Assembly (NCBI GenBank): GCA_023525915.1
Contig: CP026657.1
Coordinates: forward strand, 3,496,001-3,560,000
DNA: 64,000 nucleotides
Direction: 5' to 3'
Source: Acetispira formosa (nom. nud.)
GTDB lineage: Bacteria > Desulfobacterota > Desulfarculia > Adiutricales > Adiutricaceae
The translations under genes were made by a program, and so were the position numbers. Positions 24,675 to 33,147 of this stretch are shown here, piece by piece (within the stretch, counting starts at the first letter, position 1; each line of letters begins with the position of its first letter). The notes under the pieces were generated by a model. It made no database searches. It was given only the letters and a program-made list of their open reading frames with translations, and was not told where the DNA came from.

Positions 24675-26243
24675 TCATCCCTGTTCCTCAGCCGGTTCAG
24701 GGCATTTGAGGGCGGCCATTTCCTTGCGGTCCAGATTCTGATAATCAGATCGCATGAGCAGATAAGTTTTCACGTTCAAAACCGCCAACAGTATGCCCAG
24801 AGGCGTGGCCACAATCAAGGCGATGGTTTTGATGGTGTTCAGTTCCACTTTAATCAGCGTCAGAATCAGCGGCATAATGGCCAGGAGAATACACCAGTAA
24901 AGGCGGAACAGCGGTGAAGGGTTATCTTTTTTCAGCTTCGATGAAGCCACCGAGGCCAGGGTGAAGGAGGTGCCGTCCAGAGTGGTGGCCATGAAAAGAA
25001 TGGCCACGATCACGAAAGCCAAGAGGGCCAGGCTGGGCAGCGGTGTGGTTTTCAGGATTTCCACGATCATCAGGTTGCCCTGACCGGCGGCGACCATATC
25101 AGCGGCGGCCACGGTTCCGGCCAACTGCTGTTTCATGGTGTAGCTCTGCATGATGCCGTGCATCACATAGCACCCGGCCGAACCGGCCACCAGATTCATC
25201 CAGATAGCGTCCTTCAGCTTGTGCCCCTTGAAAATCCTGGTGATGAACACGCCCATCATCGGGCCGAAGGTCATCCAGTAAGCCCAGTAAAAGACGGTCC
25301 AATACTGAGGGAAACCGCCCTTGTCGATAGCGTCGGTCCAGGTGCTCATGCGGACGTATTCCTGAACCATCAGGCCCATCCCGGTCAGAACCATTTCCAG
25401 CACGAACACCGGATTGGCCAGGATGAACATGAAAGCCAGGAACGCGATGTAAATGCCCACATTGACGTTACTGATCTTGGACATGCCTTTGCCCAGCCCC
25501 ACATAGGACGACAGGGTGAACACGGCCGAGATCACCAACACGATGGTGACGCTCATCCCGAATCCGGCCGGCACTCCTAAAATGGCGGCCGTGCACTCGG
25601 AAATCAGGGGAACGCTTAACCCCAGGCTGATGCCGCAGACCCCAAAGCAGGCGAAGATGAAAATGGCGTCGATGAGGCGGGTGAGCCCGACCGGCCATTT
25701 GTCGTTGTAGAGCGTGGAGCAGACCGCGCTCAGCCGGAATTCCTTACGGCCCCGGAAATAGAAGCTGTAAATAATGGGCATGGCGCAGATAGCGTAAAAG
25801 GTCCAGGCCGAGGGGCCCCAGTGGAAGAAGTTGTAGGCAAAGCCGTATTCAACGGCCAGGGCGCTTCTGGCGGCAATGCCGAAGGGCGGATCATTGAAAT
25901 AATACAGAACTTCGGTAAAGCTCCAGAACAGGGCCGAGGCCCCGAAGGAGGCGCAGAAGAGCATGTTGAAAATAACCAGCTTGGAAAATTCCGGCTTTTC
26001 ATTGCCCAACTGTAACTGGCCGTATTTGGAGACCATCAGAAAAGTCAAAAAGCCCAGCGCCGCCAAGGCGAAAGCCAGGAAGAGGGTATCGAGATTGAAC
26101 AGTATCCAGTGGAAGATTACGTCAGCCGCTTTGGTGCTTCCTTCGGGATACAGATAGACCACCGCACCCAGGATTACCACTAAAATGGTGCTGACAACGG
26201 TTATGGGCACATTAATGGGCAGATTGTTATTATTCTGATTCAA
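24675..26243 (-). CDS. BCCT-family transporter (betaine/carnitine/choline type)
   Basis: 522 residues, twelve membrane helices. Family marks: WSFTEVLYYFNDPPFG, SAWTFYAICAMPIIYSFYFRG, the QYWTVFYWAYWMTFGPMMGVFITRIFKGHKLKDAI segment on helix 8 and the following loop, and a Trp-rich substrate region. BCCT carriers move quaternary-ammonium or other zwitterionic compounds by ion symport or exchange. The short cytosolic C-tail speaks for uptake of a nutrient rather than osmosensing as in BetP. TTG start at 26241-26243 with AAAGGAG nine bases upstream, the same arrangement as in the M20 gene. Middle gene of a three-gene minus-strand operon. Confidence 0.93.
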   Translation of the reverse strand: MNQNNNNLPINVPITVVSTILVVILGAVVYLYPEGSTKAADVIFHWILFNLDTLFLAFALAALGFLTFLMVSKYGQLQLGNEKPEFSKLVIFNMLFCASFGASALFWSFTEVLYYFNDPPFGIAARSALAVEYGFAYNFFHWGPSAWTFYAICAMPIIYSFYFRGRKEFRLSAVCSTLYNDKWPVGLTRLIDAIFIFACFGVCGISLGLSVPLISECTAAILGVPAGFGMSVTIVLVISAVFTLSSYVGLGKGMSKISNVNVGIYIAFLAFMFILANPVFVLEMVLTGMGLMVQEYVRMSTWTDAIDKGGFPQYWTVFYWAYWMTFGPMMGVFITRIFKGHKLKDAIWMNLVAGSAGCYVMHGIMQSYTMKQQLAGTVAAADMVAAGQGNLMIVEILKTTPLPSLALLAFVIVAILFMATTLDGTSFTLASVASSKLKKDNPSPLFRLYWCILLAIMPLILTLIKVELNTIKTIALIVATPLGILLAVLNVKTYLLMRSDYQNLDRKEMAALKCPEPAEEQG

Positions 26244-26270
26244 AGCTTCAGGCTCCTTTCCGTTTTGGCC

Positions 26271-26300
26271 TCAATCTCCGCCCCGGCGGGCGGAGATTGA
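26271..26300. other. Intercistronic hairpin
   Basis: TCAATCTCCGCC / GGCGGAGATTGA arms around CCGGCG lie between the ATC-hydrolase-like gene stop and the BCCT start. There is no T run, so this is more likely an mRNA processing or stability structure than a terminator. Confidence 0.5.
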
Positions 26301-26310
26301 ACCGGTCGTC

Positions 26311-27360
26311 TTATTCATGAATCCTGATAACGCACTTGTCGTCGCCTTTGGTTTTGCAGGCGCAGACTTCAGCCTTCAGCTTCGAATTGAATTTGGAATA
26401 CATCCGCTGATAGCACGAATCGCAATAAACCGACATCTTCTTTTTGTCGCCCAGCCAATTCCAGGTTTCCTCCAGTGGGCAATAGGATACGTCCAGCTCG
26501 ATGCCGCCCTGTATCTCCTTAATCTCCATGCCCCAGGTTAGGATGTAGGGCATGTCGAAATAATCCAGGGCCGTGCGCGCGCTCTGGCCGCCGATGATGT
26601 CGCTGTTGCGTTCCATGATGCACTCGGCCCTGGCGTCTTCATAGGCGTGGATGAGGCGGATATATTCCTTCTCGGCCACATCAGGCAGAAACTCCTCCAG
26701 CACTTCGCGCAGGTAATAAATAGAGGCCGCATACCAGCGCATCATGCGCTTCACACCGCCCTTGACGATATTGTATTCCGTGTCATAGAGCCAGTCTTCA
26801 GCCACGTTTTCGCCGGGGTAGGGCGGAATCTCATCAGGCACCCGTGCGTCGCCCGGCAGCACCCATTGGAACATGCAGTGATCGTCGCCTTTGGTCATGG
26901 TGCGGCATATGGAAACCACCGCGTCCGGGTGATAGGTGGTAGTAAAACTCTGATGCAGCTCGTCACAGAACACATCGCCCATAAGGCCGATGTCATGCTG
27001 CTTCATGCGATCGAACATCACGCATTCGCCGGGTGAGACTTTCAGCTTCAGGTTATATGGGGTCCAGCTGTAATCCTTCTTCCACATGGGGATGAAGACG
27101 TTGTTGACCGGGTTGTCGGTATAGACGAAAAGGTTTTCAACATTAATAGGAACGCCAAGGGCCTGGTTGCCTTTTCTGATCTGCTGGCCGCGCCAGTTGG
27201 CGTGGCGGCGCAGCCAGGTTCTGGCCACTATTTCGCCGGTGGTTCCATATTTTTCATAAAGATCGGGAGCCACCACGATCCAGAACATGCTTTCCATATC
27301 GTACAAAGGCGGCGTGATTTCGTTGAGCATGGCTTCATAATTAAACTCAAGTTTTCGCAT
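26311..27360 (-). CDS. L-2-amino-thiazoline-4-carboxylic acid hydrolase-like protein
   Basis: 349 residues, soluble. The layout (MxxMFWIVVAPDLYEKYG, HANWRGQQIRKGNQALGVPINVENLF, FCDELHQSFTTTYHPDAV, CRTMTKGDDHCMFQW) is that of proteins annotated as L-ATC hydrolases (PF14196, from recall). A second C-x5-GDD-x-C element closes the protein (CACKTKGDDKCVIRI), and CDSC lies before it, so the C-terminal half repeats a V4R-like or ATC-type zinc or ligand module. The characterised member opens the thiazoline ring on a route to cysteine. This homologue is longer and may act on another substrate. GGGGAG five bases before the ATG; first gene of an operon with BCCT and M20 genes. Confidence 0.65.
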   Translation of the reverse strand: MRKLEFNYEAMLNEITPPLYDMESMFWIVVAPDLYEKYGTTGEIVARTWLRRHANWRGQQIRKGNQALGVPINVENLFVYTDNPVNNVFIPMWKKDYSWTPYNLKLKVSPGECVMFDRMKQHDIGLMGDVFCDELHQSFTTTYHPDAVVSICRTMTKGDDHCMFQWVLPGDARVPDEIPPYPGENVAEDWLYDTEYNIVKGGVKRMMRWYAASIYYLREVLEEFLPDVAEKEYIRLIHAYEDARAECIMERNSDIIGGQSARTALDYFDMPYILTWGMEIKEIQGGIELDVSYCPLEETWNWLGDKKKMSVYCDSCYQRMYSKFNSKLKAEVCACKTKGDDKCVIRIHE

Positions 27361-27648
27361 GGTATCTCCCCTAAGCTCCAGCGGTCTTTCATCCGCTTTT
27401 AAGACAAATCAGTTAAAAAACTCCCACTTCAAACAAGATTATTAGTACGGTCACCTCCTTTTCTAACCATTTATTATTACTTGATTTTTATAATATCATA
27501 CCACCGTTTTCAGAACCGGTTGATTTAAAGTTTAATATGAAAATTTTTTCAAGATTTTTTTGCCCGTATCTATATGCGCTTAAATCACGATAAACAATTT
27601 TTAAACATATTGTCTGCTATAATCAGATCAAAAAAGGAGTTATCCAAC
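27361..27648. promoter_or_regulatory. Divergent promoter region of the catabolic cluster
   Basis: AT-rich 288-base space between two divergent genes. On the minus strand a perfect ribosome-binding string AAAGGAGGTGA (about 27451-27462) is followed by a 13-codon GTG reading frame ending in TAA and then a small hairpin (AGCGG/CCGCT) before the gene. TATAAT near 27490 on the plus strand is a candidate -10 for the amidohydrolase. No operator repeat could be fixed. Confidence 0.4.
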
Positions 27649-29193
27649 ATGCGCAATATTGATCTGCTCTTAACCAACGGCCGGATTTACTCCATGGAAG
27701 AAGATTGTCCGGTATACAGCTGGCTGGCCATAAAGGATGGCCTGATCATCGACGCCGGTAACGGGGAGCCGCCGGAAATAATAAACGCCGCCGAATCAAT
27801 CGACCTCGGCGGCAAGTGTGTTCTGCCGGGCATGTATGACAATCATGTGAACCTGGTTCTGGCCGGCATAAATAGTTTTTCAATCAACCTCAGCCACGCC
27901 GAATCGCTGGCGGAGGTGCTGGACATAATATCGGATAAAGCCAGAAACATTTTCCCCGGCGATCTGATCCGCTGTGTGGGGTATTTGGAATCAAACCTTA
28001 AGGAACGCCGTTATCCAACCCGTCAGGAACTGGATTCCTGTGCGCCCAATAATCCGGTTATCGTCATCAGCGTAGCTCACCATTGCAGCGCCGTCAATTC
28101 CCTGATGCTGCATCGGCTGGCCCTTCCATATAATCTGGCCGGTATGGAAAAGGGGGCCGGAGACGTCTATTCAGGATATCTGACTTATCAGGCCAATGTC
28201 TATGCCCGCAACAAACTTTTTTCGCAGATGGATGACCGGCTGCGAACGGAGGCGGTGGGCCGGGTGGTAAAAATGGCCATAGCCGCCGGACTGACCAATC
28301 TGGTGACTTTTGAAGGCGGCTATATTTCCCATGAAAACCACGCCCGCTACATCATCGATCACCGCTCGACCTTCCCCATTGACATCAAGCTGTTTTATCA
28401 GTCGTCCGACCTGGAGAAAGCGCGGCGGTACAATCTGGAGCACGTCGGCGGCATGTTTCTGGACGGCACCTTCACCGGCCGCTCGGCCGCCATTTCCGCC
28501 AATTATCTGGACGCTGAAGGGCGCGGCCGCTTATACTTCACGCAGGACGATATTAACAGCCTGGTGCTTCAGGCCCACAGAGCCGGTTTTCAACTGACCG
28601 GCCACTGCGACGGCGACCGGGCGGTGGAGCAGATTATCGCGGCCTACGAGTATGCCCAGTCAAAATATCCGCGTGAAGGGCTTCGCCACAGGATTGAACA
28701 TTGCGAGCTGTTTAATGATGACTTGATAAAACGGGCCAAAGAGCTTAATCTTATTCTGTCCATGCAGCCCGCCTACGAGCACCACTGGGGCGGCCGGGAC
28801 GGCATGTATCAGCGGAGCATGGGGCTTTTAGGCATGCGCACCAACCCTTTAAGGGAGCTTCTTGAGGCCGGGCTGACCATTGCGGGCGGCTCTGATTATG
28901 ACATCACCGACATCAATCCCTGGCTGGGCATTCACATGGCCGTCAACCATCCCAACCGGCAATCCCGCATCACGGTGGCCGAGGCTATTAAGATGTATAC
29001 CATTGACGGCGCTTATGCGGTGTTTGAGGAAAACGTCAAGGGCAGCCTGGCGCCGGGCAAGAAGGGCGACCTGATAATTCTTGATAAGGACCCCTATGAA
29101 ACTCCTTCAGATTCATTAAAAGAGGTTCGGGTACTGACGACCATCAAAGAGGGCAACATTTTGTATCATCATGATGAAATTGTTGAAATGTAA
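27649..29193 (+). CDS. YtcJ-type amidohydrolase with altered metal site
   Basis: 514 residues from ATG 27649 (AAGGAG upstream; the longer frame to 27574 has none). Amidohydro_3 TIM-barrel enzyme with the N-terminal composite beta domain (NGRIYSMEEDCPVYSWLAIKDG) and barrel motifs GHCDGDRA, RIEHCEL and GGSDYDITDINPWLGIHMAV, giving the later His, His and Asp ligands. The first motif reads PGMYDNHVNL, where HxH is usual: the second His is Asn. The usual KxxxDG bridge reads GGMFLDGT, with no Lys. It may thus bind one metal or use a different mechanism. Role: hydrolysis of an amide, ring amide or imine bond. It is followed at 28 bases by the BTAD regulator. Confidence 0.88.
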   Translation: MRNIDLLLTNGRIYSMEEDCPVYSWLAIKDGLIIDAGNGEPPEIINAAESIDLGGKCVLPGMYDNHVNLVLAGINSFSINLSHAESLAEVLDIISDKARNIFPGDLIRCVGYLESNLKERRYPTRQELDSCAPNNPVIVISVAHHCSAVNSLMLHRLALPYNLAGMEKGAGDVYSGYLTYQANVYARNKLFSQMDDRLRTEAVGRVVKMAIAAGLTNLVTFEGGYISHENHARYIIDHRSTFPIDIKLFYQSSDLEKARRYNLEHVGGMFLDGTFTGRSAAISANYLDAEGRGRLYFTQDDINSLVLQAHRAGFQLTGHCDGDRAVEQIIAAYEYAQSKYPREGLRHRIEHCELFNDDLIKRAKELNLILSMQPAYEHHWGGRDGMYQRSMGLLGMRTNPLRELLEAGLTIAGGSDYDITDINPWLGIHMAVNHPNRQSRITVAEAIKMYTIDGAYAVFEENVKGSLAPGKKGDLIILDKDPYETPSDSLKEVRVLTTIKEGNILYHHDEIVEM

Positions 29194-29221
29194 TGGCCCC
29201 GGCAGTAATTAGAGTATAAAT

Positions 29222-30496
29222 ATGGGCAGAAATCTGACGCTTGAAATAATAACCCTGGGTGATTTCAGGATGCTCTTTCGCGGGCGTGACCTGATGGAAT
29301 CCCTGAGCAGCAAGGCCCTGGCGCTGATCTGCTATCTGGCGCTGTCGAGAAATCACACCGCCGGACGGGATATGCTGGCCAGCCTTTTCTGGAATGAGGA
29401 GAATTCTGAATCGGCCAGATACAATCTCAGGTTCACCATGTGGAAGGTGAAGAAGTTTTTCCGGGAGCGGCATGGTTTCCCGGATGTGCTCTGCGTGGAC
29501 AGAAAGTTTATCCGGCTGCACCCTGATATTGAGGTGAAAGCCGATATAATTGAAGTTAAGGAACTTTATGAAGAAGCCGGGGGGGCGGCCGGGAGCATCG
29601 AGATTTTTGAGAAAATCAGGGAAATATATCAGGGTGATTTTCTGGAAAACTATGAATTCAAAAATTGCTATAAGCTCAATGACTGGATTTTCTATGAGAA
29701 GGAAGATCTGCAATATTTGTATTCCCGTGTTCTGCACGCTCTGGCCGACCATTATATGAAAAAGTCGGCCCTGAAAAAGGCCGCCGACATTTACCGGGAG
29801 ATGATAAAAACAAATCCCTTCATCGAAGATTTTCACGTAGCCCTCATCAGGGTTTATCTGGCCATGGGCGACCGGAGCAGCGCCCTGAAGCAATATGAGA
29901 AGTGCGTAAATATTCTGCGCGACGAGCTTAATGTCGCCCCCATGGCCAGCACCAGAGAGGTTTATGACGAAATTGTCGAGGGCCGCCGTCAGTCTGACAG
30001 CGAGCGGGAGGAGGCCGGTTCCGCCGACAGCCCGGCTCAGGCGGCGGGGGAGCTGGTCATTTGCCATAACTGCCACGAATCATTTGTCCAGGCTTATGAC
30101 CATTCCGAAGCCGGCCTGAAAATTTCCACCGACTGCGGTTCCAACGTGGGCGTGGCCTATTTCTGGGTTTGGAACATTCTGGAGGAAGTGTTCGACTCCA
30201 TGGATGAGGCCAGGCTGCGCAATATTCCGGCCTACCACTGGAAAGATGTCATGGTGTATAACAGCCGTATTTACGAACTGCTGCCGCTTGAAGACCGCGA
30301 TGCGCCGCTCCATCCGGCTGATACCATCCGAAGTTTTTCTTCCCTGCTGTCCATCCTGAAAACTCTTGCCGACGGCGGCGGCCTGGATATTTTTGTGGAA
30401 AACTATTCCAACATGGATGTTGAATCAAAGGATTTCTTTTTATTTCTGTCCAACCGCCTGAAAAAGGGCGGGCTCAAGCTGCATATCTGCGTTTGA
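29222..30496 (+). CDS. BTAD-domain (SARP-like) transcriptional regulator
   Basis: 424 residues. Residues 6-95 form an OmpR/SARP-like DNA-binding winged helix (TLGDFRMLFRGRDLMESLSSKALALICYLALS, RYNLRFTMWKVKKFF); 97-245 are the helical bacterial transcriptional activation domain with TPR-like repeats (ALADHYMKKSALKKAADIYREMIKTNP, ALIRVYLAMGDRSSALKQYEKCVNILRDEL). The C-terminal 160 residues have the outline of the STAND/AAA module found in long relatives but no P-loop, and FVENYSNMDVESKDFFLFL stands where a Walker B would be. The protein ends at the border of repeat copy B, so it may be truncated. Adjacent to the amidohydrolase, it is the likely activator of the cluster. Confidence 0.8.
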   Translation: MGRNLTLEIITLGDFRMLFRGRDLMESLSSKALALICYLALSRNHTAGRDMLASLFWNEENSESARYNLRFTMWKVKKFFRERHGFPDVLCVDRKFIRLHPDIEVKADIIEVKELYEEAGGAAGSIEIFEKIREIYQGDFLENYEFKNCYKLNDWIFYEKEDLQYLYSRVLHALADHYMKKSALKKAADIYREMIKTNPFIEDFHVALIRVYLAMGDRSSALKQYEKCVNILRDELNVAPMASTREVYDEIVEGRRQSDSEREEAGSADSPAQAAGELVICHNCHESFVQAYDHSEAGLKISTDCGSNVGVAYFWVWNILEEVFDSMDEARLRNIPAYHWKDVMVYNSRIYELLPLEDRDAPLHPADTIRSFSSLLSILKTLADGGGLDIFVENYSNMDVESKDFFLFLSNRLKKGGLKLHICV

Positions 30497-30497
30497 G

Positions 30498-30930
30498 GTT
30501 CGGAGGCTGCGGCCTTCGGCCGCGCAATTTAAAGGACTTGGCCCGAAGGGCCAACCAAAGGGTTCCGCCCTCTGGACTCCGGCTGGGGGAGGGCCCACGC
30601 GGGCCCTGCCCCAGACCCCACCCGCGCCAAGGGGCAAGCCCCTTGGAACCCCAAGAGGTCAGGGTCAGATTCAACTTTCTTTTTTCCGCATCGCCGCAAC
30701 TCGCTTCGGGTACGAAGCTCAGACAAGCGGCGACGCTTCTTACAGGGTCACCTTTAACTGTTGTTAGCGGCTTCACGTTGTGTTGTTGCATTCCGCTATA
30801 GTTAGCTTCATCAAAGTTTTGTTGTTTCACGTATGTTCGGCTTAAATCAGCTTTCCCTTAAAGGCCCTTTCCCGTGCTGTCATCGCGTCTTTTCGCCGCC
30901 GTTGCTTTTAATAATGAGTTGTTCGTTATT
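30498..30930 (+). repeat. Structured 3'-end repeat, copy B
   Basis: Begins two bases after the BTAD regulator stop. Order of elements: GCGGCCTTCGGCCGC hairpin, GGCCCGAAGGGCC hairpin, GGGCCCACGCGGGCCC hairpin, CCAAGGGGCAAGCCCCTTGG hairpin, CGCAACTCGCTTCGGGTACG box, then GTATGTTCGGCTTAAATCAG and a distal AATAATGAG/TTCGTTATT hairpin. No coding capacity is supported. It lies in the same orientation relative to the upstream gene as the other three copies. Confidence 0.85.
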
Positions 30931-31046
30931 AAGGCGGGAGGTGAACTTCATCTTGGTAATTCAGGGATATTATTTTCTGTCGAGTTTGTGTATAATTCAC
31001 TAATCATCGTTTTTTGACGAAACACTTTTGATCGGATGGTGAACAC

Positions 31047-31823
31047 ATGGCCGCATCGAAAAAGAAACCCAGTCAGCTGGCTGAAAAATTTATCAGCTAT
31101 CTCGGCTGCCCCTGTGAAATTTTCGCCGGGCTGGAAGATGACGACGAAATGGTTGGCGCCTATAAGGAAGCTGTTGAGGACGGGCGAGCCAATGGCTATA
31201 TTCCGCTTCTGATCATACCTGATGAAACTCTTTTTGAGCAGATCACCATTGATTTTGTGGATGACAGCGATCTGGGGTTTGACCCGGCGGAGGTGGCCAG
31301 TCGGAGAATCGAAATCCTCAAAGACGCGGAAAATGTTGACGCCAAAGCCTGCCTGGACGATCTGTGGCTGGAACTGACCGAAGGTGAGAATTCTGAGAAC
31401 TATGAGCCCGGCCCGGTTGAGGGCGACAATATCCTGTCCTATTTCAGTTCTTATTGGGACTATGACACCAATCGGACCATGGAAGTGATTCTGGCCAGAA
31501 TACCGGCCGCGCACCCCTGGGAACTGGCCGCCTGGATGCCCATGGGCGGGTTTAACGATTGCACCACGCCGGAAAACCAAGTGGCCGTGATGAAAAGGTG
31601 GCATGAAAAATATGGGGCCATGCCCGCCCTGGTAGCCAGTGACGCCTGGGAATTTACGGTGCCGGAGCCCCTCTCGGATAAGGAAGAAGCCCTTAAGCTG
31701 GCCTATGAACACTATGCCTTCTGTTTTGACCGCGTTGAGCAGTATGGCCGTGATGAATATAAGACCGGCAATCTCGCTGATTCCCTGATGAAATCCACCG
31801 TCTGGTATTTCTGGTGGGACTAA
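31047..31823 (+). CDS. DUF4253-domain protein
   Basis: 258 residues, soluble and acidic. The C-terminal 110 residues carry the DUF4253 pattern: AAWMPMGGFNDCTTPENQVAVMKRWHEKYGAMPALVASDAWEF, YEHYAFCFDRVEQ and the terminal TVWYFWWD. The N-terminal half is unassigned. Family function is unknown; members are often close to toxin- or regulatory-type genes in diverse bacteria. Here it precedes a sensor kinase by 28 bases and may be its cotranscribed partner. The ribosome site is weak (GGTGA). Confidence 0.85.
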   Translation: MAASKKKPSQLAEKFISYLGCPCEIFAGLEDDDEMVGAYKEAVEDGRANGYIPLLIIPDETLFEQITIDFVDDSDLGFDPAEVASRRIEILKDAENVDAKACLDDLWLELTEGENSENYEPGPVEGDNILSYFSSYWDYDTNRTMEVILARIPAAHPWELAAWMPMGGFNDCTTPENQVAVMKRWHEKYGAMPALVASDAWEFTVPEPLSDKEEALKLAYEHYAFCFDRVEQYGRDEYKTGNLADSLMKSTVWYFWWD

Positions 31824-31851
31824 GGGGACAACATCGATAGAGCCTGGCCCC

Positions 31852-33147
31852 ATGAACGAGCAAAACGAAAGCCGCGAGCATATTGAGATCCTTTGGACCC
31901 TCATCCTTCTGACCGTTTTTCTCGGACAGGTGGATATCCGGCCGTTTTCCAACTTGTTCCGGTTCTCCCTCAGCGTCCCTTCGCTGTCGCTGATCCTTTT
32001 GTATTTCCCCTCCGCCTCACCGGTAATCTATTCCGCTGTGGCCGGTCTGGTTATGCTGGTCTTTCGGGTGGGCATAGCCGCCGCCTCACAGAACGCGCCG
32101 GCCCTGGAGGCGCTTTTTATTCAGCATTTTCCCGGCCTCATTTTCTATCTGACCTTTGGCCTGCTGTTCTCTTTTTTCAAAGTGCAGGAGAGAACCTCTC
32201 GCGGCTTGACCCTTTTTTTCCTGCTTCTGATTTGTGAGGTGCTGGCCAACCTGGCCGAACTGACCTGTGTCCACCTGCTGAAGCCGCAGCCCTTGGAAAA
32301 GGCCGTCTATTTCGTCGTGCTTTTCGGGGTGCTGCGTTCCTGCACCACCGCCGCCGTCTACCGACTGACCATTTACTGGCAGGAACGGCACGACCGCAAA
32401 CAGCAGGAGGAACGTTACCGGAGGATGCTCCTTTTTTTCTCCAACATCAAAACCGATCTCCTCTTTTTTAGAAAATCAATGGATGACATTGAAACCGCCA
32501 TGAAATACAGCTACAGCCTCTATGAAAAGCTGAAAGGCGGGCGGCTGGGCGAGGAAGCCTTGTCCGTCTCGCGGCGGATACATGAAGTGAAGAAGGAATA
32601 TCAGCGTATTATTGCCAGCATGGAGAAAGCCCTTTCCGGCGAATACATCGAACAGCCCCTCAGGCTGTCGGAGATTTTCGCCCTGCTTCAAGCCAGCACG
32701 GAAAGCCTCCTGGCCGCGAAAAACGAAAAAATCGAAGTGTCTTTCCGCTGTGACGACGACTGGCTCATCGGCCCTGATTATAAGATGATTTCCATCATCA
32801 ACAACCTGGTCATCAATTCCGTCGAGGCCATGAGCGGAGGGCCGGAGGGAGGGCGGATCGAGGTTGTCTCCCATCTGGAGGGCGATAATTATTTGATTGA
32901 AGTGGCCGACAATGGCCCCGGCATTCCCGAAGACCTGCTGGACTGTATTTTCGAACCCGGTTTTTCCACCAAATTTGATCCGCGAACCGGGGCCATGTCC
33001 ACCGGGATTGGGCTGGTACATGTCAAAAACATTGTTGAAACTCATAGCGGCGGCCGTATTCAGGTGGAATCTGGCCCTGATGGGGCACGTTTCCGCATAA
33101 GCCTCCCGGTTGAGCGAAATAAGGACGGCACTGAAATTGAAAGCTGA
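31852..33147 (+). CDS. GlnK-like sensor histidine kinase
   Basis: 431 residues. The N-terminal about 175 residues are a polytopic membrane sensor (helices at about 13-32, 42-60, 62-84, 98-117, 120-140, 143-165). A coiled linker with phospho-acceptor His244 in SRRIHEVKKEYQR follows, then a GHKL ATPase domain (NNLVINSVEAM, EVADNGPGIP, STGIGLVHVKNIVE). The membrane/H-box layout and the YcbB-type partner point to the Bacillus GlnK (YcbA) class, which senses glutamine-related signals, although the signal in this organism is unknown. The stop overlaps the response-regulator start. Confidence 0.85.
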   Translation: MNEQNESREHIEILWTLILLTVFLGQVDIRPFSNLFRFSLSVPSLSLILLYFPSASPVIYSAVAGLVMLVFRVGIAAASQNAPALEALFIQHFPGLIFYLTFGLLFSFFKVQERTSRGLTLFFLLLICEVLANLAELTCVHLLKPQPLEKAVYFVVLFGVLRSCTTAAVYRLTIYWQERHDRKQQEERYRRMLLFFSNIKTDLLFFRKSMDDIETAMKYSYSLYEKLKGGRLGEEALSVSRRIHEVKKEYQRIIASMEKALSGEYIEQPLRLSEIFALLQASTESLLAAKNEKIEVSFRCDDDWLIGPDYKMISIINNLVINSVEAMSGGPEGGRIEVVSHLEGDNYLIEVADNGPGIPEDLLDCIFEPGFSTKFDPRTGAMSTGIGLVHVKNIVETHSGGRIQVESGPDGARFRISLPVERNKDGTEIES

